From contig NZ_JAINZZ010000003.1 in assembly GCF_019890725.1 (NCBI RefSeq), positions 1-64,000 of the forward strand: a stretch of DNA of 64,000 nucleotides, written 5' to 3'. The position numbers and the translations under genes were made by a program. The first letter of the stretch is position 1. Each line of letters begins with the position of its first letter. Positions 9,066 through 17,995 of this stretch are shown here, piece by piece. The notes below the pieces were generated by a model. It was given only the letters and a program-made list of their open reading frames with translations. It had not been told where the DNA came from and searched no databases. Origin of the DNA: Actinacidiphila acidipaludis. Lineage in GTDB: Bacteria > Actinomycetota > Actinomycetes > Streptomycetales > Streptomycetaceae.

Positions 9066-10129
9066 TGACCGGGGTCTTCTCCATGTCCGTGATGTACGGA
9101 CTGCTCGCGGGGGCGGTGGCCGGCGGCGGAATCGCCCTGTTCATCGTCGCCATCCGCGGCTGGGCACCCAAGGCTCCCCAGGCCGGGCAGACGTCCGGGG
9201 ACAAGACGGCCGAGTTCGTCCGGTTCCTGTCCCAGCGCGGATCCATCGCCATCGTCTCGGGGCTCGCGGTCCTCGGGCTCACCCGGTGGGTCGTGCTCGG
9301 CGTCGCCACCGCGGTCCTCGTCTTCACCTGGGACCGGCTGTTCGGCGGCGCGGCCGAGGAGCGCGCGGCGATGAAGCGCGTGGAAGCGCTCGCCGCTTGG
9401 ACGGAGTCGCTGCGCGACACCATCGCCGGCGCGGTCGGCCTCGAACAGGCCATCCCCGCCTCGGCCCGGGCCGCGGCGCCCGCGCTGCGCGTCCACCTGG
9501 ACTCGCTGGTCGACCGGCTGCGGTCCCGTACGCCGCTGCCCGACGCACTCCAGCACCTGGCCGACGAGATCAACGACGCCTCGGCGGACATCATCATCGC
9601 CGCGCTGATCCTCAACGCCAAGCTGCGCGGGCCGGGCCTGCGGGAGGTGCTCGGCGCCCTCGCCAAGTCCGCCCGTGAGGAAGTGGACATGCGGCAGCGC
9701 GTCATGGCCCAGCGGGCCAGCACCCGGCGCAGCGTGCAGATCGTCGTCATCGTCTCGGTGGTGTTCGTCCTCGGCCTGGCCATCTTCAACCGCGGCTTCG
9801 TACAGCCCTACGGCACCGCGATCGGCCAGCTCGTCCTCACCGTCGTCTGCGGGCTGTTCGCCGCCGGGTTCTGGTGGCTGCGCAGCCTGTCGAAGATCGA
9901 GACGCCGGACCGGTTCCTGGTCCACGCCCCCGAGCGGCTGGCCCAGCAGCACTTCACGCCCGGTGTCTTCGTGCCGGGACAGGCCGGACAGCCGGGCCAG
10001 GCGCAGTCGCTGCCGGGCTACGGCGCTCCGGGCCAGGCCGTTCCCGGTCACGGTGCCCCGGGCCACGGCATGCCAGGACAGCAGGTGCCGGGCCACCAGG
10101 CCGTGCCGGGACAGGGAGCGGGCCGATGA
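9062..10129 (+). CDS. tadB: TadB-like type II secretion system F-domain protein
   Basis: This about 355-residue inner-membrane platform protein has N-terminal transmembrane helices, a cytoplasmic T2SSF domain (about residues 110-240, including AWTESLRDTIAGAVGLEQAIP) and two more helices near 220-285. The C-terminal 60 residues are low-complexity, rich in Pro, Gly and Gln with repeated PGxxxPGH units. The start is GTG 9062 or ATG 9065; both overlap the tadA stop, and GGGGG lies 7-10 nt upstream. It pairs with the next gene as a TadB/TadC heterodimer. The repetitive tail is unusual for TadB. Confidence 0.9.
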   Translation: MMTGVFSMSVMYGLLAGAVAGGGIALFIVAIRGWAPKAPQAGQTSGDKTAEFVRFLSQRGSIAIVSGLAVLGLTRWVVLGVATAVLVFTWDRLFGGAAEERAAMKRVEALAAWTESLRDTIAGAVGLEQAIPASARAAAPALRVHLDSLVDRLRSRTPLPDALQHLADEINDASADIIIAALILNAKLRGPGLREVLGALAKSAREEVDMRQRVMAQRASTRRSVQIVVIVSVVFVLGLAIFNRGFVQPYGTAIGQLVLTVVCGLFAAGFWWLRSLSKIETPDRFLVHAPERLAQQHFTPGVFVPGQAGQPGQAQSLPGYGAPGQAVPGHGAPGHGMPGQQVPGHQAVPGQGAGR

Positions 10130-11037
10130 ACGCGATCTTCCTCGCCTGCGTGGTCGGCGGACTTGTCGGCCTCGGCGTCTTCGCCCTGGTCAGGGCCCTC
10201 ATGCCGGGCCGGCGCAGCGCCGTCTCGACGGTCGCGCAGATCGACGCGATGCGGGCGGCGTCGCCGTCCGCGGGTTCGGTCGGCGCCGCACCGGCCGAGG
10301 GTTTCAGAGGCCGGCTCGGCCAGCGCATCGCGGCGTTCTACCTGCAGCAGGGGTGGGAACTGCGGTCACTGCGCGCGGACCTGGCGGTGCTCGACCGGAG
10401 CTGGGAAGGCTTCCTGGCCACCAAGATCATGCTCGCGGCCGCCGGTGTGGTCTTCGGGCCGTTCCTCTTCGCGGTGGCCTGGGAGATCGGCTTCGGCGCC
10501 AACCCGGTCATACCGGTGTGGCTGGCCCTCATCTGCGGTGGCGTGTTCTTCCTGCTACCGGACCTGGAGGTCCGTCGGGACGCCGCCGACAAGCGCAAGG
10601 ACCTCCGCCGGGTGATCGGCGCCTACCTCGACCTGGTCTCCATGAACCTGGCCGGTGGACGGGGTCTGCCCGAAGCACTCATGGCCGCCGCCGAAGTCAG
10701 CGACGGCTGGGCCCTGATGCGTATCCGCAACGCCCTCACCGACGCCCGGATCACCGGCACCAGCCAGTGGGTCGCGCTCGGACGCCTCGGCGACGAACTC
10801 GGGGTCGAGGAACTCCAGGACCTCTCCGTCACCCTCGGCCTGGTCGCCGACGACGGCGCGAAGGTCCGGGAGTCCCTGGCCTCGCGCGCCGAGACGATGC
10901 GTCACCGCGAACTCGCCGAGATCGAGGGTTCGGCGGGCGAGAAGTCCCAGTCGATGCTCGTCGCCCAGCTCCTGCTGTGTGCGGGCTTCCTCGTCTTCCT
11001 GATCTTCCCCGCAGCGATGCGTGTGTTCCAGGTCTGA
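10126..11037 (+). CDS. tadC: TadC-like type II secretion system F-domain protein
   Basis: The about 303-residue product is the second membrane platform subunit of the Tad system. It has an N-terminal helix (residues 2-22), two central helices around 100-140, a T2SSF domain (YLDLVSMNLAGGRGLPEAL and following) and a C-terminal helix (LLLCAGFLVFLIFPAAM). Its ATG overlaps the tadB stop by 4 bases, and GGGAG lies 8 nt upstream. An alternative upstream start would overlap tadB by 250 bp and is unlikely. Confidence 0.92.
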   Translation: MNAIFLACVVGGLVGLGVFALVRALMPGRRSAVSTVAQIDAMRAASPSAGSVGAAPAEGFRGRLGQRIAAFYLQQGWELRSLRADLAVLDRSWEGFLATKIMLAAAGVVFGPFLFAVAWEIGFGANPVIPVWLALICGGVFFLLPDLEVRRDAADKRKDLRRVIGAYLDLVSMNLAGGRGLPEALMAAAEVSDGWALMRIRNALTDARITGTSQWVALGRLGDELGVEELQDLSVTLGLVADDGAKVRESLASRAETMRHRELAEIEGSAGEKSQSMLVAQLLLCAGFLVFLIFPAAMRVFQV

Positions 11038-11085
11038 CCATCCCGGTCACCGATTGCCGAGCTCCGAGCCGAGAGGACTTCACCC

Positions 11086-11340
11086 ATGAACATGAATCGT
11101 CTGCAGATCAGTAATCCGCCCCTCGAGTTCATGATCATCTACCTTCGAGGGCGCGTCGACCGTCTCCGCAAGGGCGACATGTCCCGCGGCGCCTCCGCCG
11201 TCGAGTGGGTCGTCATCTCCGCGATCGTCGTCGGCATCGTGGCCTTCGTCGGCTTCACGATCAAGAACGCGCTCAAGGACAAGTCGACCAAGGTCGGCAA
11301 CTGCATCTCCAGCTCCAACGGCGACTCGTCCGACTGCTGA
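11086..11340 (+). CDS. Flp-type pilin (prepilin)
   Basis: This 84-residue protein is the likely major pilin. After a long leader of about 37 residues comes a type IVb prepilin cleavage region, RGASAVEWVV, followed by a 20-residue hydrophobic helix. Cleavage after Gly would leave Glu at position 5 of the mature protein, as in Flp pilins, but the usual following Tyr is Trp. The mature C-terminus is short, Ser-rich and has two Cys (NCISSSNGDSSDC). It lies directly after tadC, with GAGAGG 10-15 nt upstream of the ATG. No prepilin peptidase gene is in the window. Confidence 0.85.
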   Translation: MNMNRLQISNPPLEFMIIYLRGRVDRLRKGDMSRGASAVEWVVISAIVVGIVAFVGFTIKNALKDKSTKVGNCISSSNGDSSDC

Positions 11341-11362
11341 TCGCCCCCGGGGGAAACCGCAC

Positions 11363-11884
11363 ATGAAGCGAACGACCGACGTGCTGCACCACGCCGTACG
11401 CCGCAGGCTGCACGCCGCCCGCGGCGACAGCGGCGTGGGCAGCCGCCCGGGCCGGGGCGCGGCCCCGGACGCCATGGGCCGCCGTGCCTACGGCGACCGC
11501 GGCATGAGCGCCATCGAGTTCGTCTTCCTCACCCCCGTGCTGTTCTTCATGATCTTCGCGACCGTCCAGTTCGGCCTGTACTTCTTCGCCGACCACGTGG
11601 CGCAGGCCGCCGCGCAGGCCGGCGCCCGGAAGGCGCGCGCCGAAGCGGACGCGGACCCGGGCGGCTGGCAGGCCAAAGCCACCTCCACCGCCCAGAGTTA
11701 CATCGACCAGCTCGGTCCCAACCTCCTCGACGGCCGGTCCGTCAAGCCGTTGCAGCCGGACGCCGCGACGGTCGGGATACGGGTCACGGCGAGGGTGCCC
11801 ACGATCTTCCCCGGGATGCACTTCAGCGTGCACGAGGAGTCGCAGGGCCCGGTCGAACGCTTCGTACCGGACAACGGGGGCTGA
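11363..11884 (+). CDS. TadE-like pseudopilin 1
   Basis: The 173-residue product has a basic leader of about 48 residues followed by GMSAIEFVFLTPVLFFMIF, a TadE-type prepilin motif with Glu at +5 after the predicted Gly cleavage site. A transmembrane helix and an extracytoplasmic domain follow. TadE proteins are minor pilins processed by the same prepilin peptidase as Flp. Hydrophobic residues are followed by AAQAGARKARAEAD, the common TadE helix. GGGGGAAA precedes the ATG. It is cotranscribed with the Flp gene (22-bp gap) and the next TadE-like gene (5-bp gap). Confidence 0.85.
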   Translation: MKRTTDVLHHAVRRRLHAARGDSGVGSRPGRGAAPDAMGRRAYGDRGMSAIEFVFLTPVLFFMIFATVQFGLYFFADHVAQAAAQAGARKARAEADADPGGWQAKATSTAQSYIDQLGPNLLDGRSVKPLQPDAATVGIRVTARVPTIFPGMHFSVHEESQGPVERFVPDNGG

Positions 11885-11889
11885 GACCG

Positions 11890-12399
11890 ATGGCTGCAGC
11901 GGGGGCTGAGGCAAGGGTGAGGACGCGGTACGCGCGGTGGCTCGACGCACTGCGCGGTGACGGGCTTCATGGTGACGTCGTCCTGGGCGGGGACGCGCGA
12001 CGCGGCGACCACGGCATCTCCACCATCGAGGTGGTGGTTCTCGCGCCGATCATGATCCTCTTCATCCTGGTACTGGTCGCCTTCGGCCAGCTCGTCGACG
12101 GCCGCGGCGCCGTGGACGGCGCGGCCCGGGACGCGGCGCGTGCCGGATCCCTGCAGCGCGACCAGGGCAGCGCGATGCAGCAGGCCCGCGCCGCCGCGGA
12201 AGCGGACCTCGACGGCACCTGCGTCTCCGGCACCCTGGAGATCCACCAGCTCAGCGGCGACTTCGCGCCCGGCAGCCTCTACACCCTCCGGATCACCTGC
12301 CAGATCCGCGGACTCGCCTCCCTCGGCCTGGACATCCGCAAGACCATCACCTCCCAGGGCTCCGCGCCGCTCGACCCGTACCGCAGGGCGGTGAGCTGA
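11890..12399 (+). CDS. TadE-like pseudopilin 2
   Basis: This 169-residue paralogue of the preceding protein has a basic leader of about 38 residues, then GISTIEVVVLAPIMILFIL with Glu at +5 after the Gly, then DGAARDAARAGS, typical of TadE helices. The extracytoplasmic part has two Cys (TCVSG and ITCQI) that may form a disulfide. It starts 5 bp after the first TadE-like gene, and its TGA shares a base with the next ATG. The family is clear by motif; the exact role among minor pilins is not. Confidence 0.85.
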   Translation: MAAAGAEARVRTRYARWLDALRGDGLHGDVVLGGDARRGDHGISTIEVVVLAPIMILFILVLVAFGQLVDGRGAVDGAARDAARAGSLQRDQGSAMQQARAAAEADLDGTCVSGTLEIHQLSGDFAPGSLYTLRITCQIRGLASLGLDIRKTITSQGSAPLDPYRRAVS

Positions 12400-13007
12400 T
12401 GCCGGCCGCCGCGACCACCCGCCGGACTCCCGCACGCTGCTCCGGCATGCCCCGCCTGCGCGACCGCACCTGTTCCCGCCGGTCTGCCCGCACCTTGCCC
12501 CGCCTGCGTGCCCGCACCTTGCCCCGCCTGCGTGCCCGCACCTTGCCCCGCCTGCGTGCCCGCACCCTGGCACGGCTGCGCGACGACCGCGGATCCGGCG
12601 CCGCCGCCGTCCTCATCTTCGCCGTCGTCTTCATGGCGCTCGCCGCCTTCGTCGTCGACGGCGGCCTGTCCATCTCCAAGCGCGAGCGTGCCGCGGACAT
12701 CGCCGAGCAGGCCGCCCGGTACGCCGCGCAGGACATCGACATCGAGGCGCTGCGCAACGCGCCGGCCGGCACCCAGCCCGTCATCAACGACGGCGACTGC
12801 GACGCCCGCGTCAAGGCGTTCGCGCAGCAGTCCGGACTCGACCAGAACGACGTCGCCGGCTCCGGATGCACCGTCGCCCTCGCCGACCGGGTCGAGGTCA
12901 CCATCCAGTTGACGTACCGGCCGGTGCTCACCGGCTTCTTCTACGACCACGACATCGTCGTCCACGGGACGGCCGCGGCCGAGTCCGTGACCGGCCCCGC
13001 GAACTGA
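12399..13007 (+). CDS. TadG-like pilus protein with repeat-bearing N-terminus
   Basis: The 202-residue product has an Arg-rich N-terminal 66 residues, a transmembrane helix (GSGAAAVLIFAVVFMALAAF) and VDGGLSISKRERAADIAEQAARYAAQ, the signature of Rv3654c/TadG-like proteins. It lacks the Glu+5 of true pseudopilins, so it is probably a structural partner rather than a processed pilin. The N-terminal region contains four copies of the octad RTLPRLRA, encoded by a 24-bp tandem repeat. The ATG overlaps the previous stop. The repeat is unusual and could vary in copy number. Confidence 0.82.
   Translation: MPAAATTRRTPARCSGMPRLRDRTCSRRSARTLPRLRARTLPRLRARTLPRLRARTLARLRDDRGSGAAAVLIFAVVFMALAAFVVDGGLSISKRERAADIAEQAARYAAQDIDIEALRNAPAGTQPVINDGDCDARVKAFAQQSGLDQNDVAGSGCTVALADRVEVTIQLTYRPVLTGFFYDHDIVVHGTAAAESVTGPAN
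12485..12580 (+). repeat. 24-bp tandem repeat inside TadG-like gene
   Basis: Four consecutive 24-bp units begin at 12485, 12509, 12533 and 12557. The first three are identical (starting TGCCCGCACC) and the fourth is diverged. Being a multiple of three, copy changes would keep the frame and add or remove an Arg-rich octad before the membrane helix. Confidence 0.95.
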
Positions 13008-13065
13008 CCGACCACCGAAGACCAGCGCAGACAGCTGTAGTCACCCAACGGCAGAGGAAGCAGCC

Positions 13066-16065
13066 ATGGCACGCACGACCGCCACGGGACGTAACGGAGC
13101 ACAGCCGGGAGCAGCGGCCGGCCGGCCGCCGCGCGGGCGCCGTACGTTCGGCGACTTCGTCCGGGCCTTCGGCGCGTTCCTCGCGCTGGCGGTCCTGGTC
13201 GTCGGCGTACCCGGCGCGCTGCTCTACTTCATCGGCTCGCCGCTGCCCCACCACGTCAACGCCGACCTGGTGAACCAGCCGATCACCTCGCGGACGTTCC
13301 TCAACACGCTGGCCGTCGTGGTGTGGCTGGCCTGGGCGCAGTTCACCGCGTGCGTCCTGGTCGAGGCGAAGGCCGCGGTCTCCGGCGTGGGCATGCCGCA
13401 CCGGGTGCCCGGCTCCGGCCCCAGCCAGCTCCTGGCCCGCCAACTGGTCGCGGCCCTGCTGCTGGTGGGTGTCAGCACCGCCGGTCTGGTCCCCGGCCTG
13501 TCGGGCCTGGGCCAGCATCACCAGGCGGAGAGCCAGGCCCGGCCCGGCGTCGCCGCCACCGCCCAGCAGACCCCCGGACAGCAGCAGGCCCGCCCGGCCA
13601 GCGCCGCCGTTCCGCACCAGCAGGCCTCGCAGAACACGGCCGCCGCGTCCCAGGGCGCCGGCCGGTCCACGCAGCAGGCCACGAAGTTCTACCGGATCCA
13701 CCCGCCGGAGGGCCGTCACCACGACTCGCTGTGGGAGATCGCGCAGCGCCACCTCGGCGACGGCCGCCGCTACAAGGAGATCTACGAGCTCAACAAGGAC
13801 CGCGTGCAGCCCGACGGCTCGCGGCTCTCGCAGGCCAGCCTGATCCGGCCCGGCTGGGTCATGGAGATGCCGGCCGATGCCCACGGCGGCGACCTCGTCG
13901 AGATGCCGGTCGCGTCCCCGCACGTCGCGTCCGACGTGCAGCACTACGCCCAGCACGGCGGTGCCAAGGACACCACCGCCGAGGGCGCGCACGCCGCCGT
14001 GCAGACGCCCGCGGAGGCGGGCGGCGCCGGAGGCGCGGGCGGCGGTACGGGTTCCGGCGGGGGGTCCGGTTCCGGCGGCGGGGGCGGCCAGCACGCCGCC
14101 CCGCAGGCCGAGACCGCGCCCGCCGCGCACGCCGAGACGCCCGTCTCCGCCGCGTTCACCGACATCGTCTCCGCCGGCACCCACGGCTTCGGGCTGTCCG
14201 AGGCGCTGATCGGCGCCCCGCTGCTGGCCGCGGGCCTGCTCGCCGCGCTCGGCCGCCGACGCCGCACCGCCCTGTGGCAGTCCGTCACCGCCGGGGGCCT
14301 GCGCACCCCGCGCACTCCCTCCGGCCCGCAGGCCGACGCGGCCGACGCGCTGCGCGTGGGCGCCGACCCGAACGCCGTCGCCTTCCTCGACCGGGCGCTG
14401 CGCTCGCTGTCCGCGCGCCTGGACGCCGAGGGCCGCAAGCTCCCGACCGTCTACGCCGCCTGGCTCACCGACGAGGCCCTGCACCTCCAGCTCGCCTGGC
14501 CCGAGGGCCAGCCGCCCGCGCCGTGGACGCTCGGCCAGGACCAGACGTTCTGGCAGCTCAACCGCGTCGACCTCAACGAGGATGACGACGCTTCGGCCTC
14601 CGCGCCCTACCCAGGGCTGGTCGCCCTGGGCACGCTCGACGGGGCCCGGCTGCTGCTCAACCTCGAAGCGGTGCCCGGAATCGTCTCGCTGGCCGGCGCC
14701 CGCGAGGACCGCGAGGCCGTCCTGGCGTCCGTCGCCGCCGAACTGGCCACCAACGGCTGGTCGGACCGGATGACCGTCACCCTCGTCGGCTTCGCCGAGG
14801 ACCTCACCGCGCTCGCCCCGACCCGGGTACGGCACCTCGCCGACGTGCCCGAGGTCATCGAGACGATGTCCGCCGAGACCGCGCAGCGCGCCGGCGCGCT
14901 GCGCAACGCAGGCCAGGACAGCGTGCTCACCGGCCGCACCGGGCGCGCCCAGCACACGCAGTGGGCCCCGCACCTGGTGCTGCTCGCCGCCGAACCGACC
15001 GAGGAGGAGGCCGAGCGGCTGGCCGCACTGGCCTCCGACGCCGGCCGCCTGGGCATCGGCTACCTCGTCGCCTCCGGCCGGACCGACCTGCCCGGCGCCG
15101 CCTGGGAGCTCGAAGTCACCTCCGGCGGACGGCTGCTGGCCCCGCTGCTCGGTCTCGACCTGGAGGCGCAGATGCTGCCCACCGCCCAGTACCAGGCTGT
15201 GCTGCGGCTGTTCGACGAGGCGGGCGGCGAGGACGGCGGCCCCGGCCCGGACGCCCCGCCGTTCCTGGTCGACCTCACCGACCAGGGCCGCCCCGGCGTG
15301 TACGCCCGGCTGCTCGGCCCGTTCGAGGTCATCGGAATCGAGGCGCCGGCGGCCGAGCGCAGCCAGCTGCTGCACGAGGCGCTCGCGCTGCTCCTGCTCC
15401 ACCGCGAAGGCGTGCACCCGCGCGTCCTGGCCTCCGCCCTGTGGCCGCGCGGCGTGACGGAGGACGTGCGCGACGCCCTGGTTGAACGCCTGCGCGACTG
15501 GCTCGGCACCGACCCCGGTGGCGCGGCCCGGCTGTCCTTCGACAGCACCGGCCGGATCGTGCTGGCCACGTCCGTGGTCTCCGACTGGGACGTGCTGCAG
15601 ACCCTCCACCACGAGGCCACCGAGGGCCGGGCCGCGTCCGACCCCTCGGCGCGCCGCCGACTGCTCACCGACGCCCTGTCGCTGGCGCGCGGGCGGCTGC
15701 TCGAAGACCGGTTGCCCGGCCGCTACGGCTGGCTCAGCCACGAGATCGTCGACGCGCAGCACCCCGTGCTGGTCGCCGAGATCGCCCTGGCGCTCAGCTC
15801 GCTGCACCTCGACGCCAACAAGCCCAAGGCGGCGGTGGCCGCTATCGAGACGGGCCTGGCCGTGTCGCCCGACGACGAACGGCTCTGGCTCGAACTCCTC
15901 CGCGCCACGCACGCCATCGGCGATCCGGCGCGCCTCGACGCGGCCGCACAGTCGCTGATCGCCCGCAGCCACGCGGTGAGCGGCCCCAGCCGGGGGCTGC
16001 CGCCGCGGGTCGAGGCACTGCTGGACGAACTGCTGCCGGCGTGGCGGGGGAGCGTCGCCAACTGA
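13066..16065 (+). CDS. Membrane protein with LysM and C-terminal BTAD-type domain
   Basis: This 999-residue protein has three transmembrane segments near residues 28-50, 72-95 and 125-147, a Gln/Ala-rich linker, and a LysM domain at about 207-268 (SLWEIAQRHLGDGRRYKEIYELN) that would bind peptidoglycan. A Gly/Ser/Ala-rich linker (about 290-360), another hydrophobic segment near 375-398 and a long soluble part follow. The last 250 residues (GVYARLLGPFEVIGIEAP onward) resemble the winged-helix plus BTAD module of SARP regulators. It follows the pilus operon in the same direction with a 58-bp gap. A wall-sensing regulator or assembly scaffold is an inference; the domain calls are by pattern. Confidence 0.85.
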   Translation: MARTTATGRNGAQPGAAAGRPPRGRRTFGDFVRAFGAFLALAVLVVGVPGALLYFIGSPLPHHVNADLVNQPITSRTFLNTLAVVVWLAWAQFTACVLVEAKAAVSGVGMPHRVPGSGPSQLLARQLVAALLLVGVSTAGLVPGLSGLGQHHQAESQARPGVAATAQQTPGQQQARPASAAVPHQQASQNTAAASQGAGRSTQQATKFYRIHPPEGRHHDSLWEIAQRHLGDGRRYKEIYELNKDRVQPDGSRLSQASLIRPGWVMEMPADAHGGDLVEMPVASPHVASDVQHYAQHGGAKDTTAEGAHAAVQTPAEAGGAGGAGGGTGSGGGSGSGGGGGQHAAPQAETAPAAHAETPVSAAFTDIVSAGTHGFGLSEALIGAPLLAAGLLAALGRRRRTALWQSVTAGGLRTPRTPSGPQADAADALRVGADPNAVAFLDRALRSLSARLDAEGRKLPTVYAAWLTDEALHLQLAWPEGQPPAPWTLGQDQTFWQLNRVDLNEDDDASASAPYPGLVALGTLDGARLLLNLEAVPGIVSLAGAREDREAVLASVAAELATNGWSDRMTVTLVGFAEDLTALAPTRVRHLADVPEVIETMSAETAQRAGALRNAGQDSVLTGRTGRAQHTQWAPHLVLLAAEPTEEEAERLAALASDAGRLGIGYLVASGRTDLPGAAWELEVTSGGRLLAPLLGLDLEAQMLPTAQYQAVLRLFDEAGGEDGGPGPDAPPFLVDLTDQGRPGVYARLLGPFEVIGIEAPAAERSQLLHEALALLLLHREGVHPRVLASALWPRGVTEDVRDALVERLRDWLGTDPGGAARLSFDSTGRIVLATSVVSDWDVLQTLHHEATEGRAASDPSARRRLLTDALSLARGRLLEDRLPGRYGWLSHEIVDAQHPVLVAEIALALSSLHLDANKPKAAVAAIETGLAVSPDDERLWLELLRATHAIGDPARLDAAAQSLIARSHAVSGPSRGLPPRVEALLDELLPAWRGSVAN

Positions 16066-16397
16066 CGTCAGAGCGGTGGCCCATCGGCTGGGCCCTTCGA
16101 CGGAGGTGTGCGCGGTGGCGGCGTGCGTCGCCGTCGCGCCTCCCGGACTACCCGATGGGCTGGCATATGCCGGTGCGGCCGTAACCTCCGCGGCCGGCAT
16201 GGCCGTTGTCAGGTTGTGCGAAACGATGACGGGTGGAACGGCGAGGCGGCCGGGTCCACCGGCCGGAGGAACGGCGGACGGCGGAGCAGCCGTTGGCCGC
16301 AGGGCAACGCTCAGAGCGCCGAGCCCCGGAGCGCTGAGGTTCCATGGGCGGAGGTTCACCGTCCGGCGGACCGGTGCGCGGCGGCGGCGGTGACGCG

Positions 16398-16673
16398 ATG
16401 ACCGACCTGACGGTGACGGACGACGTGCTCGCCGACGCGGAACGGCTGCTCTCCCGGCTCCACTCCGAGTTCGGCGGGATCGACCACCACCGCGACGAAC
16501 TGCGGCACATCTGGGGCTCGGGGGACGTCGCCGGTGCGATGGGCTCCTTCGTGGACAACTGGTCCTGGTACCGCAAGAAGCTGCTCGGCAGCATCGAGGC
16601 GGTGGGCGGACTGGTCGGTTCGGCCCGTGAGACCTTCCGGGAGACCGACCGGCACCTGGCGAGGACCGGGTGA
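16398..16673 (+). CDS. WXG100-like protein (second copy)
   Basis: The 91-residue product has two predicted helices around IWGSGDV (Trp-Gly-x-Gly, about residue 41) and a C-terminal FRETDRHLA segment, the pattern of WXG100/ESX secretion substrates or chaperones. An upstream ATG at 16344, with GAGG 4 nt before it, would add 18 Gly/Ser-rich residues; I chose 16398 because the family pattern begins there. Its stop overlaps the start of the next gene (GTGA). The pairing with a larger downstream protein is typical of type VII effector loci. Confidence 0.7.
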   Translation: MTDLTVTDDVLADAERLLSRLHSEFGGIDHHRDELRHIWGSGDVAGAMGSFVDNWSWYRKKLLGSIEAVGGLVGSARETFRETDRHLARTG

Positions 16674-17995
16674 GCGGGCACCGCCGCCCGCGGCCGCGCG
16701 ACTGGCACCCGCTCGCCGACTCCGACCCCGTGCCCGGCGACCCCGACGCGATCCTCGACGAGGTCGGCCACATGCGGCAGGTCGCCTCGATGCTCCGGCA
16801 GGAGGCGAAGGACCTCCGGATGATCGGCCGGGGGGAAGGCCTGAAGGGCCGCTATGCCGACACGCTGCGGCACGGCGCGGACGGCCTGGAGGTCCATCTG
16901 CGGGAGACCGCCGAGCGCTACGAGCGGGTCCACGGCCATCTGACCGACTGGGCGACCGCGTTGGAGGGCCTGCAGTCGGAGGCCGACCGCATTCTGCGCA
17001 ACGCCCAGGCGGTGGCGGAGGTCGACCCGTCGGTTCGGGGGCAGGGCCACGACCACTCCGCGGCTGACGAGGACCCGTTGGCGGGCCACCGCACCTCGCT
17101 GGCCAAGGTCGCTGCCCACCGCGACGAGCGCGCCGCACACTTCGCGGCCCTCATCCGTCACGAGATCGACGACAAGATCAAGGACAGCTCCTGGGAGTGG
17201 TTCAAGGAGGCGGTCGACGACTGGAGCGGGGACATCGCGCTCGTGGTCGACGTGATGAGCTGGACCGCGTCGGTCATCGCCCTGGTCGCGATCGCCACGA
17301 CGCCGGCCGGATGGGTGGCCGGGCTGGCCATCTGGCTGTCGGTCGGTGTGCTCACCGGGCATCTGATGCTCGCCGCGGCGGGCGACGGTTCGTGGGCGGA
17401 CATCGCCATGGACATCTTCGGCCTGCTCACGATGCAGGTCGGGACGCTCGCCCTGAACCAGTTGCGCAACGTCCGCACCGCCACGAAGGTCGCGGCTCAG
17501 TTGGCCGCCGAGGAGCAGGCCGCGGCCAACTCGGCCCGGGCGACACAGGCGATCCGCGACCGTGCGTCGTCCGTCGTCAACCGCCGCGGCGCCACCCGGG
17601 CGGAGCGGGCCAAGGCCCGCCATGACCGGAACATTGCGCGGGCCGCGAACCGCCGTGCCGGGGCCGAGGCGGCGGCCGAGGAGGCGGCGACGCCGATGCC
17701 GGAGTCCACCCGGTGGGAGGCCGCCCGCCTGGGCGGCGAGAAGGAATCGATGAACATGCACAAGGACATCCTGCGGATGCGGCGTACTTATCCGGGCCAC
17801 AGCGGAGTGCAGAGCGCGAGCGTGGGTGCGGAGGCTCACATGCGGAAGTTCCAGGCCATGTGGACCGCCTCTAGCGTTGTCGACGTCGGCGATAAGTTCT
17901 TCGGGTCCAGCGACCTATTTTCGAAGAAGCCGACCCTAGGCGCATACGACCATGCGAAGGGTCGCCTGACGAGGGAGGTCGGCAGCTCGTGGTGA
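16670..17995 (+). CDS. Putative type VII secretion substrate with hydrophobic core
   Basis: The 441-residue product begins with an about 115-residue helical domain (ILDEVGHMRQVASMLRQEAKDL and following), like the WXG/LXG-type targeting domains of large type VII effectors. A charged linker precedes a hydrophobic stretch with about three membrane-spanning segments (about residues 190-265). An Ala/Arg-rich coiled-coil tail and a terminal segment (about 370-441) of different codon use follow. It overlaps the WXG100-like gene by 4 bases. No catalytic motif is recognised. An effector or toxin role is inferred from architecture and context only. Confidence 0.6.
   Translation: MSGHRRPRPRDWHPLADSDPVPGDPDAILDEVGHMRQVASMLRQEAKDLRMIGRGEGLKGRYADTLRHGADGLEVHLRETAERYERVHGHLTDWATALEGLQSEADRILRNAQAVAEVDPSVRGQGHDHSAADEDPLAGHRTSLAKVAAHRDERAAHFAALIRHEIDDKIKDSSWEWFKEAVDDWSGDIALVVDVMSWTASVIALVAIATTPAGWVAGLAIWLSVGVLTGHLMLAAAGDGSWADIAMDIFGLLTMQVGTLALNQLRNVRTATKVAAQLAAEEQAAANSARATQAIRDRASSVVNRRGATRAERAKARHDRNIARAANRRAGAEAAAEEAATPMPESTRWEAARLGGEKESMNMHKDILRMRRTYPGHSGVQSASVGAEAHMRKFQAMWTASSVVDVGDKFFGSSDLFSKKPTLGAYDHAKGRLTREVGSSW

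Noticed and set aside
12928..16773. A 1281-codon open frame antisense to the LysM/BTAD gene
   Set aside because: The product is Arg/Gly-rich with no motif, and third-position GC favours the opposite strand.
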